DNA of 64,000 bases from DASQPA01 sp963757335 (GTDB taxonomy: Bacteria > Acidobacteriota > Thermoanaerobaculia > Multivoradales > UBA5704), in contig CAVWRJ010000025.1 of NCBI GenBank assembly GCA_963757335.1, positions 310,001-374,000 of the forward strand, written 5' to 3'. Under the pieces are notes generated by a model. The model was not told the origin of the DNA, searched no databases, and worked only from the letters and a program-made list of their open reading frames with translations. Numbering within the stretch: position 1 is the first letter of the stretch; each line of letters starts with the position of its first letter. A program made the translations under genes and the position numbers. Shown one piece after another: positions 61,086 through 64,000 of this stretch.

Positions 61086-62119
61086 CCGAAGAAGAGATGG
61101 TTCTGGGTGATCGCGGCATAGCCGGTCCCATCGGTGGCCACGTCGAGGATCAGCTCACTGCCGCATTGGGCCGGCAAACGCTTTACGGCCCCGGCGTCGG
61201 CTGCGGTATCGGTAAGGTAAAAAGTCGTGGGAAGCTTGAGGCGCGTGGCCTCCGGGTCTGGCGACCCCAGAAATACCGGCCTTCCCTTCCAGAAGAAAAG
61301 CGACTCCAGGTAGCCGGCAGCATATTCGTACTCTCCGGGCCGGCCCTGTTTCCCGAACTGGGTGGCGCGCACGGCATGCTCGGGGGCGGCGCGCAGGAGA
61401 TCGGTCTCGAAGGGTTCCCAGACTCCAGAGGTATCGACGCGAAAAACCTTACCCGACTTGTCACGCGCTAGGATACGCCCCTCGCGATCGCGCTCGATTT
61501 GGGCGTGGGCGCACTCCATGGTGTCCGGATCGAGCACCTCGCCCGGCGCGTGCTCGATCGGGAAGGCGGTGCCGAGGACTTTGCCTGTGCGGTCGATCCG
61601 CCAGACGCCGTAGTCGCCGCAGATCGGCGCAGCGTAGAGCGCATCCGACGCCACCAGTAAACGTGCGAAGCCGCTCTTGCCGAGCACCTTGCGCCCCAGG
61701 GGGACGGTGGTCATACTGAGGTCGGGGGAGATGTCGTGGAAGACGAAGTCCTCCGAGACCACCCAAACCGAGCCCTGAACGGGATCGGAGTCCAGGCCCG
61801 TCCAGACTTCACCCGGAGGTCCTAGCTTTGTCGCTGCGTGCCGCTCGGTCCCGAGGGGCTTAGCGCGGTCGATGCGCACCAGCCGCGCCGGCTGGAAAAG
61901 TAACCAGACGTAGAGCGGGGTGAGGGCCACGTCGACGGGCTCCTCCCCCGCCGGGACGTTCAGGCCCTTGAATGCCACCTCTGTCGCCGTCGCGCTGCAG
62001 AAGAGCGCCAAGGGCTTCGGCCGCAGCGGGGCCGGAACTGGAGTCGAAGCCGGAATGGTGGCGCAGGCCGAAAGCAGGAGTAGGACGGCGAGGTAGGGCT
62101 GGGGACTGCGGTTCGGCAT
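61055..62119 (-). CDS. Putative lipoprotein, propeller-like
   Basis: 354 residues. Signal peptide with lipobox (YLAVLLLLSACATIP, Cys near residue 19). The mature part has repeated beta units with D-x-G or W-x-x-D features (SVWVVSEDFVFHDI, YGVWRIDRTGKVLG, KSGKVFRVDTSGVWEPF), like a six- or seven-blade propeller of NHL/SMP-30 type. Function unknown. Its last codons lie in the edge of the 21-bp array. Confidence 0.8.
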   Translation of the reverse strand: MPNRSPQPYLAVLLLLSACATIPASTPVPAPLRPKPLALFCSATATEVAFKGLNVPAGEEPVDVALTPLYVWLLFQPARLVRIDRAKPLGTERHAATKLGPPGEVWTGLDSDPVQGSVWVVSEDFVFHDISPDLSMTTVPLGRKVLGKSGFARLLVASDALYAAPICGDYGVWRIDRTGKVLGTAFPIEHAPGEVLDPDTMECAHAQIERDREGRILARDKSGKVFRVDTSGVWEPFETDLLRAAPEHAVRATQFGKQGRPGEYEYAAGYLESLFFWKGRPVFLGSPDPEATRLKLPTTFYLTDTAADAGAVKRLPAQCGSELILDVATDGTGYAAITQNHLFFGDFANAPDLP

Positions 62120-62185
62120 CGGACCCCTCCTGAGGAGAAGAGCAGTGGAGGGATTATTTTATGAGATCTTAAGCCGCGCCGCTGC

Positions 62186-64000
62186 CTACCCCTTGAGACC
62201 GTGGCGCTCCATCTTGATCGCCAGACCGTTGCGCGACAGGCCGAGGAGGCGGGAGGCGTGCGACTTGTTGCCGTGGGTGCGGCGGAGAGCCTCGCGGATG
62301 GCGGCCTGCTCGCAGGCGCCGACGAGCTTGTCGAGCTCCAGGTCGGAGGAGGCGTCGATCCGGGCCGCCGACTGGAGGGTCCCCTGGCGCACCCGCTCGG
62401 GGAGCAGATTGACGTCCACCGGCCGGCCGGCCGGGCAGAGGTAGACGAGCTGGCGGGCGATGTTCTCGAGCTCCGCCAAGTTCCCCGGATATTCGTAGTT
62501 CAAGAGCGCCGCCATCGCCTTGACCGTGATCCCCTGCATCCGCTTGCCGGTCTCGTGACAGAAGCGGTTGACCAACGACTGGATGAGGAGCGGCAGGTCC
62601 TCGCGCCGGTCGCGGAGCGGGGGCACGTCGATCGTCACCCGCGACAGCCGGTAGGCGAGGTCGACCCGGAAGACGTCTCTCGCGACCGCCGCTTCCAGGG
62701 CGCCGCGGCTCCCCGCCACCACCCGCACGTCGACCTTGACGGCGAAGTTGCTGCCGGTCGGCTCCACCTCGCCCGTGCGGAGGAAGCGGACCAGCCGCTC
62801 TTGAAGCTCCATGGGGAGGAGCTCGACGTCGTCCAGGAAGAGGGTGCCGCCGTCGGCCAGGAGGAGCTTCCCCTCGCGCTTGACCGGCGCGCCTTTGCCC
62901 GGCACCTCGGCGCCGAAGAGGTCGGCCTCGATCTGCGACGGTTTGGCGCCGCCGCAGCCGGCGACGATGAAGGGGCCCCGCCTGCGCGGTCCCGAGAGGT
63001 GGAGCGATTTGGCCAGCAGCTCCTTGCCCACCCCGGGCTCGCCGCGAAGGAGGACATGGACGGCGGGGTCGACCGCCGAGCGCAGCTCCTCCACCACCCG
63101 TTTCATCGCCTGCGACTCCCCCATCACGAGGCCGGGGTCGAGGGTCAGGTCCTGCTGCCCCTGGTGGCCGGGGAGGATCGGCTCGTACCAGCCGACATGA
63201 TGGACGAGCCCGAGGATGAGGAAGTTGCCGAGGGCGCGGAGCGCCGCGACCGGCGACCAGCCGTCGGGAAAGAAGCGCGGCAGGGCGACGACCTGGAGGT
63301 AGCTCCGGTCGACCGCCGTAAAGGGGTGGAAGCAGATCCAGGCCGGCGCCCCCGCCAGGTGGCCCTCGAAGGCGATGCCCGCCGTCGGTGTAGTCGGTGC
63401 GGTCGGCGCCTCCCCGGCCTCGCGGCGCGCCCGGAGCTGGTCCAGGAGATCGTCGCCCGAGGAGAGCCAGGCCTGCTCGGTCGCCACCAGGAGCTTGATC
63501 CCGTGCTGCTCCAGGTCGCCCAAGAGGAGGAAGTAGGCACCGCCGCCGAAGTCGGCGAGGACCTCGGAGACCAGGGCCTCGGAGGTGGTGCGGCTCTCGA
63601 CATCCGCCAGCACCCACTCGCTGATCCGGCAGAGATGCTCGACCATCTTCTCCGGGGTGATGGTGGGCTCGCAAGGGGCGACCCGCGGCGGTGGCGGCGG
63701 CCGCTTCTCGGGCTCGGGGGCGATGTCCTCGACGAGGAGGGTGATCCCCCCGAGGCGGATCTCGTCGAGCACCTCTAAACAGGCCTCGCGCACCTTCTTG
63801 CCGGCGACGAGGAGACCCCGGCGGCTCCCCAGGTCCTCGATGCGCAGCTCGCTGCCGTTGTAGTGGAGCTTGGCGTGCCGCTGGGCGACCCCGGTGTAGG
63901 GAAGATAGATGTCGCACTCGGGCCAGCTGCCGATCAGCAGCTCCGCGTGCGGCACGGGGAAGCGAAGGACACCATCAGGAGCGTAGGCAACCAGACGAAG
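62186..64000 (-). CDS. FHA-domain AAA+ regulator of the sigma-54 activator family, GAFTGA motif missing; 5' end outside the window
   Basis: The frame is open to the right edge, and residues before the GTG at 63955 (VAYAPDGVLRFPV) still belong to an FHA domain, so the start is beyond the window. Order: FHA domain (LIGSWPECDIYLP, QRHAKLHYNG, DLGSRRGLLV), a GAF-like middle domain, AAA+ domain with Walker A GEPGVGKELLAK, Walker B GTLFLDDVEL and arginine-finger region FRVDLAYRLSRVTIDVPPLR, then a Fis-type HTH (THGNKSHASRLLGLSRNGLA). Where sigma-54 activators have GAFTGA this protein reads GAEVPGKGAPVKREG, so direct sigma-54 activation is doubtful. FHA suggests control by Ser/Thr phosphorylation. 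Confidence 0.92.
   Translation of the reverse strand, partial: LRLVAYAPDGVLRFPVPHAELLIGSWPECDIYLPYTGVAQRHAKLHYNGSELRIEDLGSRRGLLVAGKKVREACLEVLDEIRLGGITLLVEDIAPEPEKRPPPPPRVAPCEPTITPEKMVEHLCRISEWVLADVESRTTSEALVSEVLADFGGGAYFLLLGDLEQHGIKLLVATEQAWLSSGDDLLDQLRARREAGEAPTAPTTPTAGIAFEGHLAGAPAWICFHPFTAVDRSYLQVVALPRFFPDGWSPVAALRALGNFLILGLVHHVGWYEPILPGHQGQQDLTLDPGLVMGESQAMKRVVEELRSAVDPAVHVLLRGEPGVGKELLAKSLHLSGPRRRGPFIVAGCGGAKPSQIEADLFGAEVPGKGAPVKREGKLLLADGGTLFLDDVELLPMELQERLVRFLRTGEVEPTGSNFAVKVDVRVVAGSRGALEAAVARDVFRVDLAYRLSRVTIDVPPLRDRREDLPLLIQSLVNRFCHETGKRMQGITVKAMAALLNYEYPGNLAELENIARQLVYLCPAGRPVDVNLLPERVRQGTLQSAARIDASSDLELDKLVGACEQAAIREALRRTHGNKSHASRLLGLSRNGLAIKMERHGLKG

Overview
Very GC-rich, gene-dense chromosomal DNA from a Gram-negative (diderm) bacterium. 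The LPS-export genes (LptC/LptA-like, LptB, fused LptF-LptG), rpoN, CarD, a signalling-type PTS and ECF-like sigma factors paired with a TPR protein would suit the Acidobacteriota (perhaps Thermoanaerobaculia). That placement is inference from gene content; no rRNA gene or phylogenetic computation supports it.

Layout. 1-15.9 kb: the 3' part of a giant non-ribosomal peptide synthetase (NRPS): partial C, then A-PCP and four C-A-PCP modules, no epimerase and no thioesterase, broken in frame by an 8-G run. 16-17.9 kb: a FabH-type ketosynthase III and a FabG-like reductase. 18.3-22.6 kb: TPR protein, pyrimidine-nucleoside phosphorylase, and two coupled secreted proteins, one an SGNH esterase with a dockerin-like tail. 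22.6-28.4 kb: a 21-bp repeat array, tRNA-Leu(CAA), carD, small envelope/TPR proteins and priA. 28.7-37.9 kb: accA, recJ, lptC/lptA-like, lptB, rpoN, hprK, rapZ. 37.9-38.6 kb: an inserted HEPN-MNT pair on the opposite strand. 38.7-43.7 kb: EIIA(Man), HPr, enzyme I, a cupin, a lipoprotein and miaB. 43.9-49.9 kb: DUF151 nuclease, parAB, a pterin synthase/SDR pair and lptF-lptG as one gene. 49.9-53.8 kb: three paralogous sigma factors, a zinc-motif TPR protein and a small exported protein. 54.0-64 kb: membrane and zinc-ribbon proteins, metK (frameshifted), DUF84, trmH-type methylase, rpiB (frameshifted), murB, a quinone oxidoreductase, a second 21-bp array, a lipoprotein and an FHA/AAA+ regulator that runs off the right edge.

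How genes work together. lptC/A-lptB-rpoN-hprK-rapZ-EIIA-HPr-EI is the familiar envelope/PTS-regulation neighbourhood. No sugar permease is present, so the PTS is probably a phosphorelay sensing cell state. lptF-lptG, 14 kb away, would supply the membrane part of the same LPS exporter.

Least expected content is in the gaps: six copies of a roughly 90-nt intergenic element whose paired arms change sequence together (a candidate structured RNA or mobile palindrome, always codirectional with the next gene), two related 21-bp arrays, an 18-bp perfect palindrome found twice, a 29-bp inverted-repeat element, and many 9-bp-period repeats in coding linkers. Three single-base frameshifts (NRPS, metK, rpiB) point to draft-quality sequence, though real mutations are possible.
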